Assembly (NCBI RefSeq): GCF_049341065.1
Contig: NZ_JBMPIX010000001.1
Span: 1 to 64,000 of the forward strand
Direction of reading: 5' to 3'
Source: Pacificoceanicola sp049341065
GTDB taxonomy: Bacteria; Pseudomonadota; Alphaproteobacteria; Rhodobacterales; Rhodobacteraceae
Length of the DNA: 64,000 nt
Of the stretch, positions 17,374 through 25,849 are shown in pieces. Every line of letters begins with the position of its first letter. Within the stretch, counting starts at the first letter, position 1. The position numbers and the translations under genes are program-made. Under the pieces are notes generated by a model. It worked only from the letters and a program-made list of their open reading frames with translations, made no database searches and was not told the origin of the DNA.

Positions 17374-18393
17374 TCAGCGCTTGAAATTCAGCGGGATCGC
17401 GAAGTGATAGCTGGCATCGCCCAGGGCTGCGGGCGCGCGCGGGAAACGCGCACGTCGGGCAGCGTCGAGCGCGGCTTTGTCCAGTGCGGCGCTGCCCGAG
17501 GATTGGGTCACGCGAGCGCTTTGCAGCCTGCCTTTGGGCGACAGTGAGATTTGAACCTTGACGGCGCCCTGGTCACGGGTGCCGCGCGGATAGCGCTGGG
17601 CGCTGGCCATGGCGCGGCGGATCTGCGCTTGCCACTGCGCCTGTGCCTGACGGATCGCCGATTTGCTGGGACCAGAGGCGGGCTGCGGCTTTGTGGCGGG
17701 ATTGGCAGCCGTCTTGCCGCCACCACCGCCAGCGGCGCGCTGGGCAGGGCGGGCGGCGGATTGCGCCTTGGGTTTCGGCTGTGATGAAGGGGTCGCCGAG
17801 GGCGCCGGTGCAAGGGTCTCGGGGCGCGGGACCGGGCGGCGCGAGTGTGCCACCGCCATGGGAGAGCTGGCCGGGTTCGTATCGATCTGCGGAACGTCAG
17901 GTGCTTCGGGCGCGCTGGGGGCCTGCGGCAGGGCCAGCGCCTGTGGCCCGGCCAAGGGGGGCGCTTGCAGTTGCATGCTGGGCAACGGCCTGTCCGGCGA
18001 TTGCGGCGCGGACAGGTTTTGCGGCGATTCTCCGGTCATCCCCGGCGGAGTGGGCAGACGGGTATCGAACTGCGGGGCGTCTTCGGCGCTGGGCTGTGGG
18101 ATCAGTTGCGGCGCGGCTGTGGCACGCGGCGCCTGCGTGTCTGCGATGGGCGGCGTCAGGGCAGCGGTTTCCACGCTTGGCGCGGTCAGTTCTGGTGTCT
18201 CGGCGATTGTCGGGGCGCTGTCCCATTGCGCCACAAGATCAGAAAGTTGCTCGGGCGCTGCGGCCAGCGTGAAGGAGGCTTGCCCACCGTCGCCGCCCCC
18301 GGCCGCGCCGCCGGGCAGATCGGTCAAGTTCAAAACCGCCACATGCAGCCCGCCCGCGAGGGTCAGGAAGGTGAGCCCTTCGAGCAGCTTCAT
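17374..18393 (-). CDS. tonB: TonB-family energy transducer
   Basis: The 339-residue protein has an N-terminal anchor helix (LLEGLTFLTLAGGLHVAVL), a long Pro/Ala/Gln-rich periplasm-spanning region (about 60-250) and a C-terminal TonB domain (about 255-338) with RYPRGTRDQGAVKVQISLSP and ALDKAALDAARRARFPRAP. TonB transmits proton-motive force to outer-membrane receptors. It is the last gene of the B12 uptake operon and its ATG overlaps the exbD stop by four bases. Confidence 0.9.
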   Translation of the reverse strand: MKLLEGLTFLTLAGGLHVAVLNLTDLPGGAAGGGDGGQASFTLAAAPEQLSDLVAQWDSAPTIAETPELTAPSVETAALTPPIADTQAPRATAAPQLIPQPSAEDAPQFDTRLPTPPGMTGESPQNLSAPQSPDRPLPSMQLQAPPLAGPQALALPQAPSAPEAPDVPQIDTNPASSPMAVAHSRRPVPRPETLAPAPSATPSSQPKPKAQSAARPAQRAAGGGGGKTAANPATKPQPASGPSKSAIRQAQAQWQAQIRRAMASAQRYPRGTRDQGAVKVQISLSPKGRLQSARVTQSSGSAALDKAALDAARRARFPRAPAALGDASYHFAIPLNFKR

Positions 18394-18791
18394 TGCGCGG
18401 CCTCAAGAGTGACAAGGGTGATGTCGCTGGCACCAAGTGCGACGAGGGCGCTCAGGGTCTTGGCCAGTTCTGCGGCGTCGGCGCCCCCATCGGCATGAAG
18501 GCGAATGGGGCCAGCGCTTTGGGCCGCCTCAAGCGCGATCTGCCCCCGCGCCGCACCGTAGGCAATCTCGCCTGAACGCGACAGATAGAGTGGCAGACCG
18601 GGGGCGGGCTGATCGCCGCTGGCGGCACTGGGCAGTTCGATTGAAAAGGGATCGGGCGGGGTAATCTGCGCCGTCATCAGAAAGAAGGTCAACAGCAGGA
18701 AAACCACGTTGATCATGGGCACAACGGGTTCGGCCCGCTTTAGCAGCGGGGCGGGACGGTGCAGGATCAGCGAACGGCGGCGCATTGTCAC
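18390..18791 (-). CDS. exbD: ExbD-like biopolymer transport protein, second copy
   Basis: The 133-residue protein has the ExbD pattern: a basic cytoplasmic N-terminus, one membrane helix with the motif PVVPMINVVFLLLTFFLM, then a periplasmic domain. The key Asp of the helix is Asn here (MINVV instead of MIDVV), so proton coupling may rely on the adjacent ExbD copy. Start is GTG at 18791 or ATG at 18785. It overlaps both neighbours by a few bases. Confidence 0.88.
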   Translation of the reverse strand: MTMRRRSLILHRPAPLLKRAEPVVPMINVVFLLLTFFLMTAQITPPDPFSIELPSAASGDQPAPGLPLYLSRSGEIAYGAARGQIALEAAQSAGPIRLHADGGADAAELAKTLSALVALGASDITLVTLEAAQ

Positions 18792-19162
18792 TTTACCACC
18801 GCGACGTTGGTCAGACCGGCGGCGCGCAAGATGCCAAGCGTGTCCACAAGGCGCTGTACATCGGCGCCCTCGCGGCTGCGCAGGATGATGGTGTCAGCAG
18901 GGCTTTGCATCAGCGGGGCAAGCGCCTTTGCAAGATCAGTGACCGCCACACCGTTCAGCAGCGTTTCATCCGGCAGCAGGGTGATCAGACGCGGCGGGCC
19001 TTGCCACGGCGCCCCTGTACCGCCCGCCAGTTGCAAAGGCAGGGCCAGCGGCGTGCCAAAGCGCGCAGCCAGCATGAAGAACACCAGCAGCAGAAAGACC
19101 ACGTCGATCATCGGCGTGAGCGAGGGGCGTCGGCGCTGCGGTCTTGTGGGCAGGTTCAGCAT
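18788..19162 (-). CDS. exbD: ExbD biopolymer transport protein, first copy
   Basis: The 124-residue protein has LTPMIDVVFLLLVFFMLAAR, with the conserved membrane Asp that carries protons, and a periplasmic domain ending ILRAAGLTNVAVVK. It works with ExbB to energise TonB. It lies between exbB (36 bp upstream) and the second exbD (overlapping). Confidence 0.93.
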   Translation of the reverse strand: MLNLPTRPQRRRPSLTPMIDVVFLLLVFFMLAARFGTPLALPLQLAGGTGAPWQGPPRLITLLPDETLLNGVAVTDLAKALAPLMQSPADTIILRSREGADVQRLVDTLGILRAAGLTNVAVVK

Positions 19163-19198
19163 AAGCGGGGTCTGGCCTTGGTGGCGGTTGCGGGGGCG

Positions 19199-19837
19199 TC
19201 AGGCGGCTTGGGGTTCCTCGGTGGGCAGGGCCATGGTGAACAGCCGGGTGGCAAGGTCTTCGAGATCATGGGCAAGACTGTCGGACAGGCTGTCGAACCA
19301 CGACAGCCCGATCGAGGCCGGGATCGCGACACCCATGCCCGCAGCGGTGGTCAAAAGCGCCTCCCAGATGCCGCCCGCAAGGGCGGCAGGATCGGCGCGG
19401 TTGCCGGTTTCCTGAAGCGCCTGAAAGGCGTCGATCATCCCAAGAACGGTTCCGAGCAGGCCGATCAGCGGGGCGATGGTGATCACCAGATCAAGTGCAC
19501 GCAGACCGGTACGGGTTTCCATCAGGGCGGCGCGGGCGACGCGGGCGGCCTCGTCTCTTGCATCAAGGTCGGGCAGGGCCAGACGCGCCTGCATGGCGGC
19601 ATGCAGGGTGCGAGCGCGCAGGCCGGGGCGGTTTTGCAGCAGCGCGATGGCGGCCTCGGTTTGGCCATCGGCCCACAGACCCAGCGCCTCTTCAGCGCGG
19701 TGACGGCGCCAAAGGCCAAGCCGCCAGAGTCGCCAGACCTTCCACAAGATCAGCGCCAGCGTGAGGACCGACAGCGCGGCAATGGCCCAAAGGGCCGGGC
19801 CGCCGCGGTTCAGGAACTCCGTGATTTGGGTCAGCAT
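19199..19837 (-). CDS. exbB: ExbB/TolQ/MotA proton-channel family protein
   Basis: The 212-residue inner-membrane protein shows three helices and the family core ITIAPLIGLLGTVLGMIDAF and LTTAAGMGVAIPASIGLSWF. It would form the proton channel of the TonB-ExbB-ExbD complex. Its start codon overlaps the end of the small 53-codon ORF, inside the B12 uptake operon. Confidence 0.93.
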   Translation of the reverse strand: MLTQITEFLNRGGPALWAIAALSVLTLALILWKVWRLWRLGLWRRHRAEEALGLWADGQTEAAIALLQNRPGLRARTLHAAMQARLALPDLDARDEAARVARAALMETRTGLRALDLVITIAPLIGLLGTVLGMIDAFQALQETGNRADPAALAGGIWEALLTTAAGMGVAIPASIGLSWFDSLSDSLAHDLEDLATRLFTMALPTEEPQAA

Positions 19838-19992
19838 GGCAGGGCTCCGTTTCGGGGCTGCGCGCCGCGTTCAGTGGGCAAAGCCCACGGCGCGCAAATT
19901 GGCGGCAACTTGATCTCATGATTCTCGCCGTGGTGCACGGCGCCGGGGACAGCCGGGCGCGGGCGGGCGGTGATCCGCTGAAGATGGCTCAT
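19831..19992 (-). CDS. Small 53-residue ORF coupled on both sides in the B12 operon
   Basis: The ATG at 19992 overlaps the ABC ATPase stop in an ATGA, and the stop (19831-19833) overlaps the exbB start by seven bases, so the ORF exactly fills the gap in the operon. The product begins MSHLQRITARPRPAVPG and has HHGENHEIKLPP in the middle; it is Pro/Arg-rich with two Cys and no membrane helix. Position suggests a HemP-like small gene, but the conserved HemP ending is absent, so I do not assign that. Coupling argues that it is translated. Confidence 0.5.
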   Translation of the reverse strand: MSHLQRITARPRPAVPGAVHHGENHEIKLPPICAPWALPTERGAQPRNGALPC

Positions 19993-20738
19993 GTCAGGCG
20001 CTCCAGGGGTTGCAAAAACGGGCCTTCAGGGGTGTCGTGGATGCGGGCGCGCAGGTGAAATGTCTGGGCGAGGTTCTCTGGCGTCAGCACCGATTGCGGC
20101 GGGCCGTCGGCCTTGATCTGGCCGCGGTCTATCAGGATCAGACGGGTGCAAAAGCGGGCCGCCAGCGACAGATCGTGCAGCGAAAGCAGAACCCCACGGC
20201 CTTCGCGGGCGAGGTCCTGCATGACCTCAAGCGTGGCCAGTTGCGCGGCGGGATCAAGCCCTGCGATGGGTTCATCCGCCATCAAAAGCGGGGTGTCCTG
20301 CGCCAATGCCCGCGCGATCAGCACGCGGGCTTGCTCACCTCCAGAGAGCTCGGTCGCGGGCCGGTCGCGGTGCGCATCCAGCCCCATGCGGGCAAGTGCA
20401 TCCTGAATAATCGCCCTGTCTTGCGGCGTCGGTTTGCGGCCATGCGGCAACCGACCAAGCGCGACCAGATGCTCGACGGCAATCGGCCAGGCGATCTCGC
20501 GCGATTGCGGCATCCATGCGGCTAGACGGGCGCGTTCGTGCGGTTTGAGAGTGCTGATGGACGAGGTGCCTTCGTGCGGCAACAGTCCCAGCGCGGCGCG
20601 CATCAGGGTGGTCTTGCCCGCGCCATTCGGGCCGATCAGGCCAACGCAGTCGCCGGGCGCGATGGTCAGCGAAACCCGGTCCACAACCGGGCATTCGCCG
20701 CGCCGTACAGTCAGGTTGTTCAAGGTGAGAAGGGTCAT
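19989..20738 (-). CDS. btuD: ABC transporter ATPase for cobalamin/siderophore-type uptake
   Basis: The 249-residue ATPase has Walker A GLIGPNGAGKTTLMRAALG, signature LSGGEQARVLIARALAQ and Walker B LLMADEPIAGLDP, in the FecE/BtuD class. It would drive the permease just upstream. ATG overlaps the permease stop (ATGA). The btuD symbol is inferred from the cobalamin riboswitch and receptor in the same operon; a haem or siderophore role cannot be excluded from the protein alone. Confidence 0.88.
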   Translation of the reverse strand: MTLLTLNNLTVRRGECPVVDRVSLTIAPGDCVGLIGPNGAGKTTLMRAALGLLPHEGTSSISTLKPHERARLAAWMPQSREIAWPIAVEHLVALGRLPHGRKPTPQDRAIIQDALARMGLDAHRDRPATELSGGEQARVLIARALAQDTPLLMADEPIAGLDPAAQLATLEVMQDLAREGRGVLLSLHDLSLAARFCTRLILIDRGQIKADGPPQSVLTPENLAQTFHLRARIHDTPEGPFLQPLERLT

Positions 20739-21715
20739 CCCATTTCCCTCCGGGTCTTGTAGATCAGGTGGAGGAATAGCGGCGCTCCGACAAGGGCCAT
20801 CAGGACCCCCAGTTTCAGGTCGCGGTCCGGCAGGATCAGACGAGTGGCGATATCGGCTGCCAGCAACATCGCGCCGCCGCCAAGCGCCGAGGCGGGCAGC
20901 AATCTGGAGGGTTTATGGCCGGTCAACGGGCGCAGCAGGTGCGGCACCACAAGGCCGACAAATCCAACGGCCCCCGCCACGGCGGTGCCGGCGCCCACGG
21001 CGGCGGCAATCCCGATCAGCAGCCGCAAGCGGATTGCGGACAGCGAAATCCCCATGCTTTCTGCGGCATCTTCGCCAAGGGTCAGGGCATCAAGGCCGCG
21101 GCCAAGGGTCATCAGCAGCGCAAGTCCGGCAAGGATCAGAGGCGCGGCAAGGGTGACATGGCCCATGGACCGGTCGGCGACGGATCCCATCATCCAGAAG
21201 ATGATCTCGGACGCGGCATAGGGGTTGGGTGACAGGTTCAGCACCAGCGAAGTCAACGCGCCCGCAAGCGCCGAGATCGCAATGCCCGCAAGGATCAGCG
21301 TCAGCGACGCGCCGCGCGGGCCTGCCAAGATCAGGATCAGGACGACAGCGGCAAAGGCAAAAACAAGTGCAGCAAACGGCAGCGCAAGGGCAAAGCTGGC
21401 GGCAAGGCCGGTTTGCAGGGCGATCACCGCCCCCAACGCGGCAGCGCCCGAGACTCCGATCAGGCCCGGTTCGGCCAGAGGGTTGCGCAGGTAGCCCTGC
21501 ATCGCAGCGCCCGACATGCCAAGCGCGGCACCGATCAGTAGTGCCAGAAGGGCGCGGGGCAGGCGGATTTCCTGCATGACCATTTGGTACAGCGGATCGC
21601 CCTGACCGATAAGTCCTAGCAGCGCGTCGCCCAGTGGGATCGGACTGTAGCCGATCAGCAGCGAAGAGAAGAACAGCGCCAGCGTCAGCGCCGTGAGGGG
21701 CAGAAGGGCTTTCAT
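20735..21715 (-). CDS. btuC: ABC transporter permease, BtuC/FecCD family
   Basis: The 326-residue inner-membrane protein has about ten helices and the family motifs IRLPRALLALLIGAALGMSG, NPLAEPGLIGVSGAAALGA and GFVGLVVPHLLRPLTGHK. It would carry vitamin B12 across the inner membrane with the ATPase and binding protein. ATG at 21715 begins a hydrophobic leader (MKALLPLTALTLALFF); the longer frame is unlikely. Confidence 0.9.
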   Translation of the reverse strand: MKALLPLTALTLALFFSSLLIGYSPIPLGDALLGLIGQGDPLYQMVMQEIRLPRALLALLIGAALGMSGAAMQGYLRNPLAEPGLIGVSGAAALGAVIALQTGLAASFALALPFAALVFAFAAVVLILILAGPRGASLTLILAGIAISALAGALTSLVLNLSPNPYAASEIIFWMMGSVADRSMGHVTLAAPLILAGLALLMTLGRGLDALTLGEDAAESMGISLSAIRLRLLIGIAAAVGAGTAVAGAVGFVGLVVPHLLRPLTGHKPSRLLPASALGGGAMLLAADIATRLILPDRDLKLGVLMALVGAPLFLHLIYKTRREMG

Positions 21716-21803
21716 GTCTCTGCCCCCGAAAAGACGGACACTGCGCTTTGCGCGGCACCTGGGGGGTGAGGCGGGCAAGACGACAGGCGGAGCAGAACTG
21801 ACG

Positions 21804-22637
21804 TCATTGGCGGGCGCTCCAGTTTTGGCGCAGGGTGATCATGTCAGCCACAGCATCCAGCAGATACGGCGTCTCGCAGGTCCATGCTGCACCGTCTGGA
21901 ATGATGTGCAACTTGCCAGAATCTTTGAGGACGGGATGGCTCAGCAGTTCCGTCGCGCGGGCATGACCGCCGTAGGGGCGGCCGATGAGGATGAGATCGG
22001 GGTCCGCAAGGATCAACTCTTCCAGCGGCAAGGCGCCACCGAAGGGCAGGCCCTTTTCTTCGGCAATATTGCTCAGACCCGCAGCTGCAAGGATATCGCC
22101 GGGCAGTGTGTCGCGGCCAGCGGTGGAGCCGAGCGCGTAATATAGGGCAACGCGTGGGCTGCGGCCGGGGGTGGCTCTGAGCGCCGCGAGGCGGGCGTCG
22201 AAGTCTTGCACAATTTCTTGGGCCTGTGGCGAGCGGCCCAGAAGATTGCCCATGCGCAGGATGTTGGCGCGGGCTTCTTCAAGGGTGTTGATCGGGGCGA
22301 AGATTTCCACCCGGTGGCCCAGCCGTTTGAGCATGTCCACCGTCGCGCGGGTGGTCCATGTGCCGGCAAGGATAAGGTCGGGCTGTTGCAGCACGACGCT
22401 TTCGGCGCTGCCGTTGTTGGCCGGAAAGGCCCGCGCCCGATCCGCCATGCCCGAGCTGCGCGGATCGCTTGCCAGCGCCGAAAGCGACGCGATCTGCCCC
22501 GGGTCGGCCAGCATCAACACCAGCTGATCGGTGCACAGGTTGAGAGAGACGACACGCCGGGGCGGCTCTGCCCCTGCGCTGCAGGCCGCGGCGAAAACGA
22601 TCACCGCGGCGCAGGTTATGATCCTAGAAAGACGCAC
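21804..22637 (-). CDS. btuF: Periplasmic cobalamin-type binding protein (BtuF-like)
   Basis: A helical-backbone ABC binding protein of the BtuF/FhuD class: RRVVSLNLCTDQLVLMLADP near the N-terminus, PDLILAGTWTTR, and a C-terminal lobe ending ETPYLLDAVADMITL. It has a signal sequence with a possible lipobox (VFAAAC). Start is uncertain: GTG at 22637 puts the signal at the N-terminus, while ATG at 22670 overlaps btuB by 47 bp. Cobalamin as ligand follows from the operon context. Confidence 0.85.
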   Translation of the reverse strand: MRLSRIITCAAVIVFAAACSAGAEPPRRVVSLNLCTDQLVLMLADPGQIASLSALASDPRSSGMADRARAFPANNGSAESVVLQQPDLILAGTWTTRATVDMLKRLGHRVEIFAPINTLEEARANILRMGNLLGRSPQAQEIVQDFDARLAALRATPGRSPRVALYYALGSTAGRDTLPGDILAAAGLSNIAEEKGLPFGGALPLEELILADPDLILIGRPYGGHARATELLSHPVLKDSGKLHIIPDGAAWTCETPYLLDAVADMITLRQNWSARQ

Positions 22638-24483
22638 GGATTCCGAAGAACGCGGCGCGACCGGAGGCATTGTAATCCGCCGTGGTCTGGTACTTTTCGT
22701 CGGTCAGGTTTTCGACGCGCAGATAAGCCTCGGTTTGCGGGGCGATGTCGTAGGACATGGAGAGATTGACCAATGTGAAATCCTCCATCTTGCGGGCAGG
22801 AAAGCCGTCTACCGGGCGGTCGGCCACATGCTGAACTGTGACACCCATGGACAGGGCATCGGTCAGATCGGCGTTCAGGCCAAGGGTCAGATCGTGGCGC
22901 GGGGTGCGCGGCAGTGGCTGGCCGTTTGCGCCCTCAGTGTCCGACAGAGTGTAGTTGCCGAAAAGGGTCACGCGGTCTGTGGCTTGATATTCACCCGACA
23001 GCTCAAGCCCTTTGCTGACCGAGGTGCCGACGATCTGGTTGTACCCAGTGCCAGAATAATCGATCAGATCGTCGATCTCGGTATAAAACAGCGTCGCGCG
23101 AGCGAAGCCATTGGCATAGGTCTTTTCGAGACCCAGTTCATAGCTGCGGCTGGTTTCGGGATCGAGGTTCGGGTTGCCATAAAGCTGCGAGTGCAACTGA
23201 TAGAGCGATGGCGCGCGAAAGCCGTTGGCCATGGCGCCGCGCAGGATCACGTCATTGCCGAAGTCATAAGCCAGCGCCAGACGCGCCGAGGTAAAGCCGC
23301 CGAACACCGAATGATCGTCATGCCGCAAAGAGCCTGTGATCGACAGGGCGTCGTTCGGCTGCCAGTTGGCCTCGGCGAAAACGCCGGTGGTTTCGATGTT
23401 CTGCGTGGTGCTCAGCAGGCGGGTGCCAAGAAAGGCAAAGGTGACCGGATCAAAGAGATATTCCTCTTCGGTGGTTTCAAATCCTTCCCGGGTCCAGTCG
23501 GCGCCAAAGGATACCGTCAGCGCCTCCGAGGCCTCCCACACACCTTTATAGGCCAGCTTGTCGCGGGTGCCCTGGAACGGATCGGTTCGGCCATAAGAGG
23601 TCGAGGTCCGGTCGTTCACGTAGCTGGTATAGGACAGCTCGTGCGCGACGGCGCCCGTTGTCAGTTGGGCATAGACTCGCGCGGCTTGTGTTTCAGTGGT
23701 GAAGGTCTGGTCGTAGGGCGGAAACCCATCGCCGCCGAAGGGGTCAAAATCGCCCTCAGCCGTCAGATAGAACAGGCTTGCTCCGACGCGCAGCGTGTCC
23801 GTGACATCATAATACCCCTCAAGCGTCAGCTGGTTGTTCTGATAACCATCCTCTTCGGTTCCGGCAGAACTGGCGGAATACCCATCCGTGGAGACATGCG
23901 AAAAGGTCAGCGCAACACCGCTGCGATCGGTGTTGGTGCTGATGCCAAAGTTCAGGCGCTGGGTGTTGTTTGCACCGAATTCGACGCCGAACTTGCCATG
24001 CGTGCCCTCCTGCGCGTCAGGGTTGAGGGTGCTTATGTTGATCACCCCGCCCACCGCTTCGGAGCCATAGACCGCCGATTGGCTGCCCTTGACCACTTCG
24101 ATCCGGTCGATGGCGCCAAGCGCCAGATTGCCCCAGTCATAACTGGTTGTGATAAGCGAAGGGTCGGTGACGTCGATGCCGTTGATCAGCACCGGAACAT
24201 AGGTTGTGGACAACCCGCGGATGCGGATCGTGGTCACGCCGCCAATGCCGCCGTTCGCGCTGACCGAGATGCCGGGCAGGGTGGCAAGGAAATCCGCGAC
24301 CGTGGTCGACGGAGAGGCTTCGATTTCTTCTGCCTCGGCGATCTCGACGGTGCTGCCCGAGTCGGCAACGGCGATCGGGGTCTGGTTGGCATAAACTGTA
24401 ACGGCCTCAAGCTCGATAACCTCTTGGGCCGAGGCAGTTGAGGCAATGGCAAGCGCCGAAGCGGTAAGCCAGAATCGTGTCAT
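22624..24483 (-). CDS. btuB: TonB-dependent cobalamin receptor (BtuB-type)
   Basis: The 619-residue outer-membrane receptor has a signal peptide (MTRFWLTASALAIASTASAQ), a plug domain with SGSTVEIAEAEEIEASPSTT, IRIRGLSTTYVPVLINGID and EVVKGSQSAVYGSEAVGGVI, then a 22-strand barrel ending in Phe (GIRASF). Start ATG at 24483 follows AAAAGGATCG. A cobalamin riboswitch lies directly upstream, which makes B12 the likely ligand. First gene of the uptake operon. Confidence 0.92.
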   Translation of the reverse strand: MTRFWLTASALAIASTASAQEVIELEAVTVYANQTPIAVADSGSTVEIAEAEEIEASPSTTVADFLATLPGISVSANGGIGGVTTIRIRGLSTTYVPVLINGIDVTDPSLITTSYDWGNLALGAIDRIEVVKGSQSAVYGSEAVGGVINISTLNPDAQEGTHGKFGVEFGANNTQRLNFGISTNTDRSGVALTFSHVSTDGYSASSAGTEEDGYQNNQLTLEGYYDVTDTLRVGASLFYLTAEGDFDPFGGDGFPPYDQTFTTETQAARVYAQLTTGAVAHELSYTSYVNDRTSTSYGRTDPFQGTRDKLAYKGVWEASEALTVSFGADWTREGFETTEEEYLFDPVTFAFLGTRLLSTTQNIETTGVFAEANWQPNDALSITGSLRHDDHSVFGGFTSARLALAYDFGNDVILRGAMANGFRAPSLYQLHSQLYGNPNLDPETSRSYELGLEKTYANGFARATLFYTEIDDLIDYSGTGYNQIVGTSVSKGLELSGEYQATDRVTLFGNYTLSDTEGANGQPLPRTPRHDLTLGLNADLTDALSMGVTVQHVADRPVDGFPARKMEDFTLVNLSMSYDIAPQTEAYLRVENLTDEKYQTTADYNASGRAAFFGIRASF

Positions 24484-24646
24484 GGCGGCGATCCTTTTCA
24501 GATCTTCCCGCCCAGATCGGGGCGGGGACATAAAGATATGTTCTTGGAAAAGCCGACAGGGCCCCCGCGAACGGTGAATGAAATGCCACCTCGCCGGAGA
24601 ACCGTATCCACAAGCGCGCCCCGCGCCCCGAATGGGTGATCACCTG

Positions 24647-24824
24647 GGCAGGTCTCCTGACTTGCGGGTCGTCGCGTTAACCGGGCCTTCCCGGGGTTTG
24701 ATTCCCAGTGGCTGTGCCAGTCACGCTCGCCGCTTACAGTTGCGGGGGCAGTCGCGGAATTGCACCGCGTTCCCTTTTACCCGGGAAAGTCCCGGACCGA
24801 GGCAGGTCTCTGAGTAGACCTGCC
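24647..24824 (-). promoter_or_regulatory. Cobalamin (B12) riboswitch upstream of btuB
   Basis: Read on the minus strand it contains AAAAGGGAACGCGGTGC, the core TGCCCCCGCAACTGTAAGCG and the B12-box region AGTCAGGAGACCTGCC, all hallmarks of adenosylcobalamin riboswitches. Outer stem P1 would pair GGCAGGTCT (24824-24816) with AGACCTGCC (24655-24647). A second AGACCTGCC (24809-24801) next to the 5' strand can form a competing hairpin. It should reduce btuB operon expression when B12 is plentiful. Confidence 0.93.
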
Positions 24825-25112
24825 GCGCTCCGGACGCAACGGGGGAATGCGACGCAATGCAGAACTGACGCGACCGCGCAACCACCCCTTGGTCGCCAAA
24901 GCGGTCTGGTGGGCGCAGATTTTGCCCGGAAAACAAAAGATTGTGTGAAATCGCTCTTGGCCGTAGGCTGTATGGCCATAGAAAGTAGAACTTTTTGCAT
25001 TCCTGAAACCGATTTTGAAGCGCGACTTTGTTCGCCGTGGTTTGATATATTGAGATTGAAGGACGTTTTTGCCCTGGCGGGGTTGTGGCATTGGCCGCGA
25101 CATCTGACCCGC

Positions 25113-25235
25113 ATGAAATCCCGGATCCAAACCAGTGGTTTGTCCCGAGGGTGGTGGATCGTGGCCGGGCTGATCTTGGGCAGCCTGCTGTGGTGGCAGA
25201 TCATCCGCGGCCTGTTTGGGCTGATTGACGTGTGA
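25113..25235 (+). CDS. Possible 40-residue single-helix membrane protein
   Basis: A short ORF encodes a basic start (MKSRIQTSGLSRG) and one strong membrane helix (WWIVAGLILGSLLWWQIIRG), ending LFGLIDV. It sits divergent to the B12 operon with no close neighbour downstream. Composition fits a small membrane protein better than chance, but there is only a weak ribosome binding site. A longer frame reaches upstream to 24708 but passes antisense to the riboswitch. Confidence 0.4.
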   Translation: MKSRIQTSGLSRGWWIVAGLILGSLLWWQIIRGLFGLIDV

Positions 25236-25305
25236 GCAGGGCAGCTTTTCTGATCGATCTCATTGTCAACGGTTGGTGCCAAACATCCCGGCAGCAGGGG
25301 GGCTA

Positions 25306-25658
25306 TGGGAAATCATGGCACGGAGCGTGGGAAACCATGGGCCGATGCCTGAGGTGCCTTGAGAAACGAATCAATTTCCCATGATCTGGGGTGAATCTTC
25401 GGCCCGAACAGCCTAAATTCAGTCTTGAAACTCTAAGAAATGTTCGCTTCGACGCAGAGATTTCAGAATTTCTGGGAATTCATGGGCAAAAATGTCCCCA
25501 GGCAGATTTTGCTACATATTGTGCTCAGGTTGCGCCATAACACCAATTGTGTCCAAAAACTCCCCAATTCACCTTCAATATATTGTTTTGAAGGGTGTGG
25601 CTGAACAACATGCGGTGCCCTTGTCCCGTAAAAAACTGTTGATCCCCATGAATTCCCA
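25306..25658. promoter_or_regulatory. Cluster of MraZ-type TGGG direct-repeat boxes
   Basis: TGGG-N6-TGG(G/C) occurs at 25306-25319 (TGGGAAATCATGGC), 25328-25341 (TGGGAAACCATGGG) and 25473-25486 (TGGGAATTCATGGG), and the last 14-mer recurs exactly on the minus strand at 25645-25658. A related CCCATGATCTGGG lies at 25378-25390. MraZ is known to bind TGGG direct repeats spaced about ten bases in its own promoter, so these are probably MraZ operators. Confidence 0.65.
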
Positions 25659-25849
25659 TGGCATCCCTAGTTCACACGATGAGGAACGGACAGGGGCAGC
25701 AAGACCCCGCACGAACTTCCAAAAATAAAAAAAGAGCAGGTTTCATACAGGCACCGCTTCTCATCGTGAAAACAAGGATCCGGCGCGCGGGCGAGCAGAC
25801 ATCCCCCCAGGTGGCGCGCGCAGTCGGAGATACCCGCATCGCGGGTCAG

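Noticed and set aside
19831..19992. HemP (hemin uptake protein) for the small ORF
   Set aside because: Size and position fit, but the conserved C-terminal motif ending in LTRxxKLILTK is missing in all frames.
22531..24441. A 636-codon plus-strand ORF opposite btuB
   Set aside because: Shadow of a clear TonB-dependent receptor.
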